Shown here one piece after another: positions 23,743-35,067 of a stretch of DNA of 64,000 nucleotides (its first letter is position 1; each line of letters begins with the position of its first letter). Origin of the DNA: Kryptolebias marmoratus (taxonomy: Eukaryota > Chordata > Actinopteri > Cyprinodontiformes > Rivulidae); NCBI RefSeq assembly GCF_001649575.2, contig NC_051431.1, positions 1,975,260-2,039,259 on the forward strand. The letters run 5' to 3'. The notes beneath the pieces were generated by a model, which had not been told where the DNA came from, made no database searches, and was given only the letters and a program-made list of their open reading frames with translations. The translations under genes and the position numbers were made by a program.

Positions 23743-23946
23743 CAGACTCCAGGCCTCGAGGGCCGCTGTCCTGGGAGTTTTAGGTTTTTCTGCTCCAACA
23801 CACCTGATTCAAATGGTTTAATCACCTCCTCACCGAATCATCAGGTTCTCTAGGAGCATGGCAACAAGTCATCCATTTAAAGCAGCTGTTTTAAAGCAAG
23901 AACACATTTAAAACATGCAGGACAAGGAATGGAGTTTGACACCTGT
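23743..23946. mobile_element. hAT-like MITE, related family
   Basis: Shares the core ctgctccaacacacctgatt with the element at 2781. The ends read actccaggcctcgaggg and aatggagtttgacacctg, the usual teleost layout of this MITE type. The left end looks degraded and no target duplication was clear. Confidence 0.55.
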
Positions 23947-24229
23947 GCACTACGCACTCAAACCCTTCAGCAGGAACGCACATCTGAAGGACACGAGGGT
24001 GGAACGAGGGTATGACCGGCTCCATCAGTGATTTATGAACAGTCAGAGGCATCTTAAAGATAGGCTGGTCTTCATAGGACTGATGTGTGAAAATGCCTTT
24101 TAGGTGTAAATATGAGTTGTAACATTCGGACACAAATCTGTAGTGGATGGATAATGTAAAGTAATGGACATTAGGAATTTTAAGAACAACAAAAATTCCC
24201 ATTGTGCGGCATCAATCACCCCTCATACA

Positions 24230-24600
24230 CTTCCGCCCGCCTCACCTCTCTCTGCCTCCGTGTGGCACGAATCCCCCTCCCACCCGTGAGTGGGCAGAGA
24301 GTCACATCAGCTCTCCGTCATCCTGCTGGCTGCGCACACCGGAGGCGGCGGACTGCGGTACGATGCGGCGGCGCGCGGCGGATGAGGAGGTGCGCAGCGG
24401 CCGCAGGATCCGGATCAGCTGCTCGGTATCCTCCCCGAACAATGGGACCCGTCTAAACCCTGCTCCGACTGATCTGCAGGCCGACAGGAATGAGCCCAGT
24501 TCAGGATGCTTCACAGAGGAAACAGTGAGGAGACAGGAAGGCGACAAATAAAGGACACCTGATCCAAAAGGACGGATAAGACCCCAAAACACCAAATCAG
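24230..24600 (+). promoter_or_regulatory. GC-rich probable promoter and non-coding first exon of the aftiphilin-like gene
   Basis: A GC- and CpG-rich island (densest at 24320-24440) stands out from AT-rich surroundings. It ends in a strong donor, aaatcag|gtgaga, with the intron starting at 24601. The next plausible acceptor is gtttctctgcag, with the exon starting at 25981. Position and orientation fit a 5' UTR exon of the gene whose coding begins near 26.4 kb. No TATA box is evident. Confidence 0.45.
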
Positions 24601-26459
24601 GTGAGAAATGATAATTCATGAGCCTCAAGGATTCCACGGGGGGGGGGGGCTACTGGTTTGACTGGTCCATCTTTATTATAGGAGAACTCTTCCTGCTGAT
24701 ACGAGCAGCCAACCGTGGCCCACACCTATTTTGTAGCATCTCAGGGTGAATATTTGAATCTGTTAATACAACTGGTGAAGACCTCTGCATTTAGGGACAA
24801 AATCATTTTTATTTTCTGCTGTTCCAGTGTGGCTGAACTTATCTAAGATGCTTGGAAGTTAGTACACATTTCAATGATTTTATATAATATTTTGAAAACA
24901 AACACAGACTCACGTCCAACATAATAGATAATTTAAAAATCTGGAAGTGGCTTTAAATAGCCTGTTGTTAAATTAAATGAATATTTAAATGTTTCCGGAT
25001 CACTACTGAGTTCAATTTAGAGAAATGACTAAATTAATTTAAATGAATTAAACTTAGATAAGACCGAATGTTCAATCATTGCCCCGGGCAGCACAGCTCC
25101 TCTGATCAGGCAACAAATCCGTCATTTAAACGCTGTTAAGTCAGACTTTGGGAACTTGGCTGTTGTTTTTGACCAATCTACTGTTTGTCTCTTAAAAGTC
25201 GCTTCAAACAGCTGGTCCGAAACGGTTTCTGTCATTTGAGAAATGTTTCCAAACCTCAGAAGGTTGGTGTCTAAACATGAACTAATCCTAAAAACGTAAA
25301 AACAAAGCAACTGGACTGTGGTTGAAGACGTTTTCCTTTTCCCGGGTTAAAAGTTGGCGCTGTGATATTTCAACGGCACACTTGAGAGCATCTGCAGAGA
25401 CTTCCACTCTTAGACCCGGGTTCAAAAAGTTTTGGTGTCAAAGAATCCGATCGCTGTTGTCGTTTACACAAACTGCCGAATCGCAGCTAAAATGTTCCGG
25501 ATGCACTTAAATACAGCGTCGTGCCCAAAGCTTACAATGGAGCATTAATCAGTCATTTCCACTCTGATTTACAGAACGTCTTTCTGTGAGCCAGGAAAAC
25601 AAAGACCTTAATGACCCTCAGGAGGGAGGGGAGGGAGTTTAATCTGCACGTGAATCTAGCTGCATAAACGGAGCGTCTCGTGCAGTTTAAACCTTGGATC
25701 TCCACATTCTCCAGTTCTGAATTGAGAAAGCTCTCCAGATGGGAAACAAAATGTCTTCAACTACAGAACAGAAAGTTTAGTTGCTTTGTTTCAAAAAATT
25801 AAATGTATGCATATATTTGGAAGCATTTTGTGATTTTTACCTGTGAAAAAAGCCATAGAAATAAGCTTTACTGACTTGTGTTTGTAAAAAAAGAAAAAAT
25901 CATGATAAATCAACTATTTCTTTCTCTTTTTTAAATTGTTACCGGTCTTAAATGTCCTGTTTTGTCCCGTTTCTCTGCAGCTTATTCTTTTGACAGCTCG
26001 GTCAGTCCTCCCAGCTGACAGCGGGGTCACTGAAGACAGCGTCTCTGAGCATTGCAGTGGAAGAAAACAAAATCCTCATTACCTCCGCTCTCATCAGCTC
26101 TGACAGCGGGACATCTAACCTGCATGTTTCTCTTCTTCACATGGAGGAGCAATAAATGAAAACAGCTCCCGCTTGGTGCCGGGCGTCAGAAGGAACTGCA
26201 AAAATGTGAGATTAAAAAAAGAAGTCATCCTTCTTTCTTATGGCTTTACTGTCAGAAAATAACTTCAGCTTTTCCACGATGCTCAGAATATTTAGTTTAT
26301 CTCCTTGCTTTGGCGCTGCCCTGCTCTGAATTAGGACGAGGTTCTGGATGGTTTTCTGTCTCACACATTCAGCTCCACCCAACACTCTGCATTTTAATAA
26401 AGGATAAGCGAAGAAAAAAAAAAAGCCATAAAACATAGATGAGGCCTACAACCAGCACC

Positions 26460-29400
26460 ATGCTCCAGCAGAATAACAACAACAACTACCCCTGCCTGAA
26501 CAAGTCCGACTCCACCCAGGAGATCATGCAGAAATGCTCCAGAACCTCCCTGCTCTTCCCCAGCCGGCTGGAGCTGGGGGACCTGCCGCTGGTTCGTGGT
26601 CTCCGGGCCTGGGCTCTGTGTTCGAGGAACCGCCGCAAGGCTGGCAGTCTGCTGGAGGGAGGGAATCCCCCCACAGCTCCTCCACTGGGCCGGAGGAGCT
26701 CCACGTCCTGCCCGAGGCCTGCAGACGTGTACCTGAGCGGGGAGCTGGGTCGCCTGGGGTACGGGTTGCCCCTGGGCCTCGATGCCAGAGCTCTGGTAAC
26801 GGTCGCCACTCTGAAGCCCTCCGAGGGCAGCGGGAAGACTCAGACCCGATGCCTTTTCCTCCGGACTGAGAAAGGCAGCTGCTTATACTCCACAGCTAAG
26901 CCAAGTCCTGGTGGGACGACCAGCACAGCTCCCAGTATGGTTGGAGAGTGGCTGAAAGGGAAAACGGGAGGGGGAACAGACTCGCCGCCTGCGCAGGACG
27001 GAGCAAACCGGGTCAGGGTGCGATCGGGTCGGAGGTGGAGGAAGTCCGGTAACGTACCAGCAGGCCAGGAGAAAAGAGAACGGCAGCAGACAACTGAAGC
27101 AGCTGTGGAAGAAAGGCAGGAAGAGCAAGACAAAGGAGGTCCGGACAGTAAGACGTTCTCCGGCCCGCAGCAGAACAGCAGCAGAACCCGGTGCTGCCAC
27201 AGCGTTTCCCCTAAAACCTGCTCTCCATGTGGAAGGAGGCCACAAAGAAGGGAGAGTCAGGATGAACAGGAGGGAGCTGAAAGTCCGGATAAAACAAACA
27301 AACTGAGCGGGGAAGTGAAGGGACGGAGCAGGGAGAGGCAGGAAGCTGAACCGAACCCTGACCCAGAATCTGACCGAGCTTCCAGCAGCCGGGATGCTGA
27401 TGGAGACGAGAGAATCGAAGAATCCGGGACTGAGACATCTCCCAGCCAGGACGACTTTACAGAGACAGAAGATGCAAACCCAGATGTCCTGAGGAAACGT
27501 ACGGGGGACAACATGGAGACACAAAAAGACTTCTGTCGAGAGGCTAAAGCTTCTGAAGATGAGGAGGAGGAGGATGCAGGTCAAGAATCAGAGAAACAGA
27601 TGGAGTCCATCAGCTCTGCAGAGTTTGCTCCCATAGAGGACAGAGTCTGCAGTTCTGATCATGAACCAAACTTTGCAGCTGAAGAGAGCAACACTGTGAC
27701 CGAGGACTCCAACAGAAACCGAAAAGCTTCAGTTTCCCTGAACCACGAGGAGAAAGAAACCACTCCTTCTGTTTCTGAGACAGAGAGACGGACTGTCAGA
27801 GGACAGGATGGGTCCACCGGCACCGGGCTGGATGGTGCTGAAGCTGAGGAGGAGGAGGAGGAGGGGGGTTTTAAAGATGGCTGGAGTTCAGAGCCAGAGG
27901 AGTCCTGGAAGACGGAGGACTGGGAACCGAACACCTGCGTCTTTAATCCTGTGGCTCTCTTTAGTCCCGCCCCTTTTCTGCCCCCCCTGGCATCCATGGC
28001 AACGGGCCTGCCGAGTCTGGAGGTGGAGGAGGAGGAGGAGAAACACGAGGCAGAAAGAGGAGACGGAGACGAGAGAAGGAGGCGAGGGACAGAGCTGGAG
28101 GAGAGGGGCTCCACCGTGGCCCCTGAGGAGGAGGAGGAGGAGGAGGATGAGTTTGGAGTCTTCATCCAGGCGGAGGGGGAGCCAGCCTGCAGCGAGGGGG
28201 TTAACATGTCTGCCTCAGTGCCTTGTGGGAGCAGAGGGAGGATCGGTAAGTTTGGTCGTTCTCACTCGTGTTTTCTTTTTGATTTATCGCAGAAGATCTT
28301 TTTTTTTAATCCTAAATCTGTCAGAAACTCCTAAGAGACGTCAGACAGTTTCAGACTGAAAGGCATAAAACATCTCTGTGTGTTTCTGTGCTTGGATTAA
28401 CTCAGAGTATTAGAACATTTTTAACCTTTTGTCCTCTTTCAGGAATGCAGCTGCACACATTCAGTTTACCATCGAACCCTACGAGACATTTTACCTGATT
28501 CTTCATACTTTTTAAATATGTTTTAGGCTTCGAATCTTCTTTAACTTGTGCATTTTATAAAGATCTGTTTGCAGTCCTGTGATTATTACAGCGTAAATCA
28601 CTTAAATTGAAACTCCAAGCTAGTTTTTGTGGTTTCTTCCAAACAGTTCAGAAACAAAAAGATGGTTTCCTGAATGATAGAAGGAACATAAAAGCATGCA
28701 TCCTGCAGATACATGAATTTATGAGATATTTTGAGTGTTGTTTTTGATGTTAATCAGTCGTTATTATCTCTAGTTCTGCTTCGTTTAGTTAATCACATCA
28801 GTTAGTTTCTGCTGCAAGGTCAGATGAGTTTAACAGATTATATTTAATTTATTTCAGCTGACTTTTGATGCTTCTGCAGCTGAACTGGAGGGATTGAATG
28901 AAAGAATCGGGTGTTTCTGAGCTTTAACGCCTTTCTGCTCATCTGGCCAGGTTTTAATTTTAATTTCTGTAAAATCTGCTTGAAAATCTTTTTGCAGATC
29001 TCTGCAGAAAGCATCATGCCTGCCTCTGCTTTCACCGTCTTCTTTCACGCTAACAGGGTCTTAAAACATCCTTTATATCATATCACAAATCAGATCTGCT
29101 CCGGTGGCGGCTCATGGGAGGCTTATCCTCACTCATGTTTAAATATTATCAATTATCACCACTAACTGTCATAAAAACATAATGAGATCAGTAACAGCAA
29201 CCAAACATTAGTAGGCATTATCATCCTAAACAAATAAAACAAAAAATCAGGAAGAGAAGGAAACAGTGCAAGGCATGCTGGGAAATTCTGTTGAACACAT
29301 TGTTGCAAAATAAAGAACAAACCTTGAAAGTTTCTTCCTACATTCCTGTTTGGCAAAGTATTATTTCAAACCCAGTCAACTATCTACAGACTGTAAAACA

Positions 29401-32400
29401 ACAGTTTTAACTGATAAACAAGCAAAGCCGAGTGAAATAAATGAAAATAAACGTTATGATGGATAGAAACAGGTTGATTTCTTTTTTTAATAAATCATTG
29501 GAAGGATATAAAACATGACGTTGAGCGTTTTGGTGAGAACTCGGAGTGGAAATAATATTCTAATCTGTCCTGACCTGGATTCCTGTCTGCCGACTCGCTC
29601 TCAGTTCAGGTCATTAATCTTTCAGAGTCGGGCTGATGTGGAGGGAGGAGTAAATCTGAGCTCCCGGTAGCCTCCAGTCATCGGGAAACATTCACCCAAA
29701 TCAAGCGTCACACAGATTCTTACTGCAGCGTCTGAGTCACAGAGAGACGTCAGAGCGGCACGAATCATCGGAGACAAAGGTGTTTCTGTGCAGGGAACCA
29801 GGTTGAGCATGTAAAAGCAAACATGGAGCAGCAAGAGTGAATACTATCAAACAGTTAGGTGGTTAAAAAAACCGAAGATCGCCTAAAACAACCGATAAAA
29901 CAGTTAAAATCCTAGCATTCCTGGAACGAATGCCTATCGCCCGCCATCTTTCATGTCAGAGTTTGAAACTAAGATCATTTATAGACAGAAATACCTTCAT
30001 GTTTGACCTCATGTGGTCTGTTTTTGCTTTCTGTTGTGGAAAAAATGCGAGCCACTACTGCACCTAATTTTAGCTCAATATCTGTTATAGCAGCTAAGGT
30101 CAGCTGGCTGTGGCGGCCATCTTGGATTGGGTTGACTCCAAAGGTTAAACAGCTGTAGGTGATTACTTTCTGGGAATTTAACTCAAATCTGTCCAGTAGT
30201 TCATGATATTTTCTTAGTTAATGCCAAAGTTTCAGGCATAAATATTGCACAATGTGAACCAATCTGTGTTAGGAATGACTCTCAGCTACTACCACATCAA
30301 ATTTTACTTTAATATCTGTGAAACCGACTGAGTTATTGTCATTTTGCCAGATGTAGATCCGATGATTAGTTACTTAGAGTTTCATTCATTTCTGTCCACT
30401 GGTCTTTGAGATATTTTGCTAACACTCAGCTGAACTAAAACATTATTGCGTTGTTGCCTTCAGCAGTGAGAATAATTAAAACAAAAAAAAATGATTTTAT
30501 GTAACCAAAAATAGAGTTGTTAAAACCCAGAATATAAAAAACGTCCAAATCATTCATCATTAAGGACAGATTTTTGTGTTTTTCTTCGCTGACAGCCGTC
30601 CCTGCTGGGTCGAGCCTCTGCGCACCGGACTGGACCGGCAGCTCCTTCCACCAATCAGGCGACAGCTGGGCCGCCTTTCCTCAGGACCCGCCCGATTCGG
30701 GTCGAGATGCTGCGGAGCAGTGGTGGCCCGCCAGCGCCGTGGAGGCGACCAATCACAGCCTGGTACAGTTCTGTTCACTCAAAATGTTTCTGTTTACCCA
30801 TTTACTCTTTTATTCTGATTTTTTATTTTGTTTGTTGCTTGTTTTATAGGTAAATATCAATAAATCACATGATGGCAATAACTGAAGATAATCAGGATCA
30901 GATATAGATTATCAGTATTCACAGAAAGGTTACATTATTTTCCACAATTTGATAAAAGTGATTTATTAGTTGGCCTAAACTGTAGTCATGGTATTAAAAT
31001 GAACAAAAACAGGTAAATTCTTAATTGTCATTATTTATTTTAAAATCAGTAAGCATTTTCTGCTGTCAGACAGAAGGATGTGCTCTTCAGCCTTTTAAGC
31101 TTTTCGTTTTGTTTTTAGATTATTTTATTAATTAAGCGAGACGTGTTCACGTGATGCTGAGAGGGATAAAAAAGAGCGAAAGCGCTGCATTTTTATTTTC
31201 TGTCACTTTGAGTCATCAGACTCGTTCTGACAGGAAGTGCTTCCTGCAGGGAGGTTAAATAATCTCAGGTGACCAGAAATCAGAGGATCCACGAGTCTTT
31301 TTTTCCTCCATCGTTACCACGGCAACGCATCTTTCCAGTTCACGGCTCTGTGGAGCACGGGGCTACGTTTTCAGTCTTGAAATTAATCAGTATTTCGTAC
31401 GGGAGGAGAGAGCTCGCGCCGGACCTGTCAAAGCGCCGGAGAGCTGTTTTTATATAGGAGCTGAAAGATGAAGCAGAGAGAAACTCCTGCTGGACTTTAA
31501 ACACATACAGGAAAGATGCAGATGATAAATGAGACGTGTCCAAGGCTGTTTTTAAATGAGATGTTTTCAATAAAAGCCCGTCTTTATGTTACATTTGAGG
31601 AATAAATGCTGAACAGAAAAGGCCTTTCTGTGTCTCCAATAACCACATCGATCTAAGAGAGAAGTCTCATTCTCCTGGTTTTCTCTGCACCTCCTGCAGG
31701 CGTCCGTCTTCGCTGAAGCCTTCCCCTCTGCACCAGGTGCGTCGTCAGGTGACTCCTGCCGCTTCGAGGCCGTTCCCACTCTGACGCAGCTCCTCGGGGG
31801 CCGAGCCGGCCAGGATCAGAGGTCAGCGAGCCATTGGCCCAGGCCAGCTTTGAGTTACGGTTTATAATGGGGGCTGCAGGATATAAAACCAAAAAACCAG
31901 ATCTGTCAGAAAACGATGCTGGAATCTGCTCCTGTCTGAGGATCACAGGGCAGCAGATTAATGTCAGAAGGAAGAGAAAACAGACTCATCTTTCTTATTT
32001 ATTTAAAATTTAGGCTGTAAAATAAAAAAGTGAGGGATAAAGGGGATCCCATTTCCTCCTTTCTCTTTGTTTTCATACTCAGGGGTACGAGTGTCCCAGT
32101 TTTTTAGTTTTTTTGGATGTAGCGGGAGATAAAGTTTGAGCGTTTTCTGGTCCTTCAAACAGATACTTTTTAAACGAAGTGTTTGTTGGTTTTAGTTGAC
32201 AAACGTAAAAGCAAAATGGGGTTGTCAGCATTCTCTGACTCTCATCTACCACCATGCTGAATTTTAGCTCCATATTTGAAACATTCAATCAGATTTAGCC
32301 ATTTTTGTGTAGACTAAGGTCAGTTGGCTGTGATAGCCCTTTTAAATTTGATTGGCTCCAAATGTTAATCGGTTGTAGAGGTTTATCCAAAAGGTATTTC

Positions 32401-35067
32401 CTGAAAGTTTCATTAAAATCTGTCCAGGGGTTCAAGAGATATTTTGCTAACAGGCAGACTATGGGGCGCCGTTTGTAAAGGAGCTTGTGCTCAAAATTCA
32501 TGCCTAAATTTTGTCACATTTAGCTTCAAACACTGTTTTAAAATGTAGTGTTGATTTTCTGATGTCACTTTTTACAACATTTAGCTAATTACATGTAATT
32601 GTTACAGCTACATGCTAANNNNNNNNNNNNNNNNNNNNNNNNNNNNNNNNNNNNNNNNNNNNNNNNNNNNNNNNNNNNNNNNNNNNNNNNNNNNNNNNNN
32701 NNNNNNNNNNNNNNNNNNNNNNNNNNNNNNNNNNNNNNNNNNNNNNNNNNNNNNNNNNNNNNNNNNNNNNNNNNNNNNNNNNNNNNNNNNNNNNNNNNNN
32801 NNNNNNNNNNNNNNNNNNNNNNNNNNNNNNNNNNNNNNNNNNNNNNNNNNNNNNNNNNNNNNNNNNNNNNNNNNNNNNNNNNNNNNNNNNNNNNNNNNNN
32901 NNNNNNNNNNNNNNNNNNNNNNNNNNNNNNNNNNNNNNNNNNNNNNNNNNNNNNNNNNNNNNNNNNNNNNNNNNNNNNNNNNNNNNNNNNNNNNNNNNNN
33001 NNNNNNNNNNNNNNNNNNNNNNNNNNNNNNNNNNNNNNNNNNNNNNNNNNNNNNNNNNNNNNNNNNNNNNNNNNNNNNNNNNNNNNNNNNNNNNNNNNNN
33101 NNNNNNNNNNNNNNNNNNNNNNNNNNNNNNNNNNNNNNNNNNNNNNNNNNNNNNNNNNNNNNNNNNNNNNNNNNNNNNNNNNNNNNNNNNNNNNNNNNNN
33201 NNNNNNNNNNNNNNNNNNNNNNNNNNNNNNNNNNNNNNNNNNNNNNNNNNNNNNNNNNNNNNGTAACAATTACATGTAATTAGCTAAATGTTGTAAAAAG
33301 TGACATCAGAAAATCAACACTACATTTTAAAACAGTGTTTGAAGCTAAATGTGACAAAATTTAGGCATGAATTTTGAGCACAAGCTCCTTTACAAACGGC
33401 GCCCCATAGCAGACAGAGTTGATTCAAAATGGTCAGTGAAGTATTAGATTTAAAAAATGAAACAGTGCCACCAAGTGGTTCATTTGGTGAACTGCAAGTT
33501 GGAAATGGTTGAGTTTAACTTCTGTGGTAGGATAGAACAGATTATTAAGTGTTGGTATTATTTGTTTTACAAGCTAAATCAAAATCAGAGTTTTGGTTTC
33601 ATGTTTTAGGTGCACTAGTCTCGTTTTTAAGAGTTGGCAAACAAACAGAATTGCTTTTTTTTAATAAAACTATCTTCATTTAAATGACATTTCTAGGTAA
33701 ATATCCTTCTGTGAGAACTCATCTGAAGTTGTTCTAGCAGGATTTTTGCAGCCGATTCATCTGGCGCCCCAGTTTGTTTTATTCCTCTTGTTGTTCGTGT
33801 TTGCCTCTGCAGGCTCCTGGATAATTTCCATGACTTGAACAAAATGATCGGACGGAGCTACAAGAGAGCAAGCCGGACGTCTCGTGACCTTCTGCTGAAG
33901 ACTTTACATCTGCAGCAGCCGGTCGCTGTGAGTAAACCCTGAAGAGCTGTCGTCTGAAGTTACATTCGAGACATTTCAATTTGCAGTAAATGCTCATTAA
34001 CTCTGCACATCGAGGGCTCGGAGCTGTGTTTACAGATTTATTTTTATCCTGAAGCAACTGAAAGTCGTGCAGAACAAGCTGATCACGCTGACATGTGGAT
34101 CCTTGCAGGGAAACCTGCTGCTGTTTCATTTAGCAGCTGAAATATGCAAAACGCTCTCAGTTCACAGTTGGTGATAAATTAACAGAACAAGCAAATCAGG
34201 TCAGACAACGGCAGGACTCCTGCAAACGTGAGGCCAGACTTCTTTACATGATTTTATTTGGAAAAACTTCCAAATTCTTTACTTATTTAGGAACATATAA
34301 GCACTAAAATTACCCCAAACTAGTTCTGTGACCATTCCCTAAGGTTGTTTAATCTGTAATCTCATTAAATAAAGTTGCATTTAAAGCAAATAAAGCGGAG
34401 GTGTCAGCCTGGTTTTGTTGTTGTTTTGCCCTTAAATGTGCCACATTCAGTAGGAATATGAAAAATCAGCTAAATCTTTTCTGAGAAACACAAATTTCTT
34501 GACTTTTTGAGCTCCGACAACTCTTCTGGCTGAGGATCGGACCAACAGGCTGAACTCAGTTCTGTCAGATATGAACTTTATAATCAAATAAAATGAGCTG
34601 CTAAAAGCAGACATTATACCTGCGCAATAAAAGAATCTGAACTGAGAAGATAATAAGGAATCAAACCTGTTTTTATATGTGGAATGTAAATGAAATATGC
34701 TTCATCAGTGCTGGAGGAGAAAGGCTGTCTGTGTGGGACTGGGATTAAAATGATTACAGATTAAAGCAGCTGGACATGTGCCGACTCATCAGGTGTCATT
34801 TTCACTTAACCTGGATGTTATTTTGGTTAATTGGTTGCTAATTAATATAATTAAGTTATTAAAACACCTGAAGTGTTTGAATGAATTTGATGATGGATGC
34901 TGATTTTAATCATCTTTGTGTCGGGATCCTTGCAGGAAAGCAGATCTGCTTCGTGGACGACAAACCGCCATCTCTCCCCCGGCCTCCCGTCAGCCAATCA
35001 GCACGCTCATCACGCTGCCGCCAAGCGCCGCCTGTCGTACGATTACAACAGAAACGTCGTGGAGTGA
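26460..35067 (+). CDS. Aftiphilin/CLBA1-family clathrin-binding adaptor
   Basis: Aftiphilin-family proteins bind clathrin and AP adaptors in trans-Golgi and endosomal traffic. Coding exons: 26460-28245, 30596-30762, 31700-31821, 33813-33927, 34936-35067 (TGA); phases close exactly to 773 aa. The first exon encodes a long, acidic, low-complexity region ending in an aftiphilin-type acidic aromatic motif, EDEFGVF (near residue 563). Later exons carry WAAF (620-623), VFAEAFPS (about 655-662) and LLDNFHDL...SYKRASRTSRDLLLKTL. These match, in order, the WAAF, IFEACFPS and LQDIHD...SHSNKKLLSSL elements of human aftiphilin. I chose ATG 26460 (CACC before it) over the in-frame ATG at 26439, which has a poor context. 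The long acidic exon is poorly conserved, so exact orthology (AFTPH, CLBA1 or a third paralogue) is inferred from synteny. Confidence 0.8.
29910..30440. repeat. Dispersed repeat with atcgcccgccat and gagatattttgctaac blocks
   Basis: The longest copy seen here. It starts cctagcattcctgg, carries gaatgcctatcgcccgcc, then ggaatgactctcagctac, and ends near gagatattttgctaacac. It is located in the first coding intron of the aftiphilin-like gene. Confidence 0.6.
32225..32459. repeat. Dispersed repeat, same family as 29910, broken by the foldback element
   Basis: Contains gactctcatctaccacc, gattggctccaaatgtt and caagagatattttgctaaca. It is interrupted at 32460 by the inverted-repeat element, so this copy predates that insertion. 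Confidence 0.6.
32460..33408. mobile_element. Foldback-like element with 146-bp perfect inverted repeats around an assembly gap
   Basis: Bases 32460-32605 and 33263-33408 are exact reverse complements by eye, starting TATGGGGCGCCG. A 6-base direct repeat, gcagac, flanks them at 32454-32459 and 33409-33414, as expected for a target-site duplication. The centre is replaced by N (32619-33262). The element sits inside an intron of the aftiphilin-like gene, within an older dispersed repeat. The superfamily is not assigned. Confidence 0.85.
32619..33262. other. Assembly gap (644 N)
   Basis: Unresolved bases lie between the arms of the inverted repeat. The run length may be an estimate. No coding sequence is expected, because it falls in the intron between exons 31700-31821 and 33813-33927. 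Confidence 1.

Larger units (their letters stand above)
19644..24229. other. Intergenic region between prx and the aftiphilin-like gene
   Basis: AT-rich DNA with the two microsatellites, the LTR-like stretch at 21026 and the MITE at 23743. The open frames here are short, low in complexity or made of microsatellite. I see no gene. Confidence 0.6.

Noticed and set aside
32589..33283. Open frames across the N run
   Set aside because: They consist almost entirely of unknown residues.
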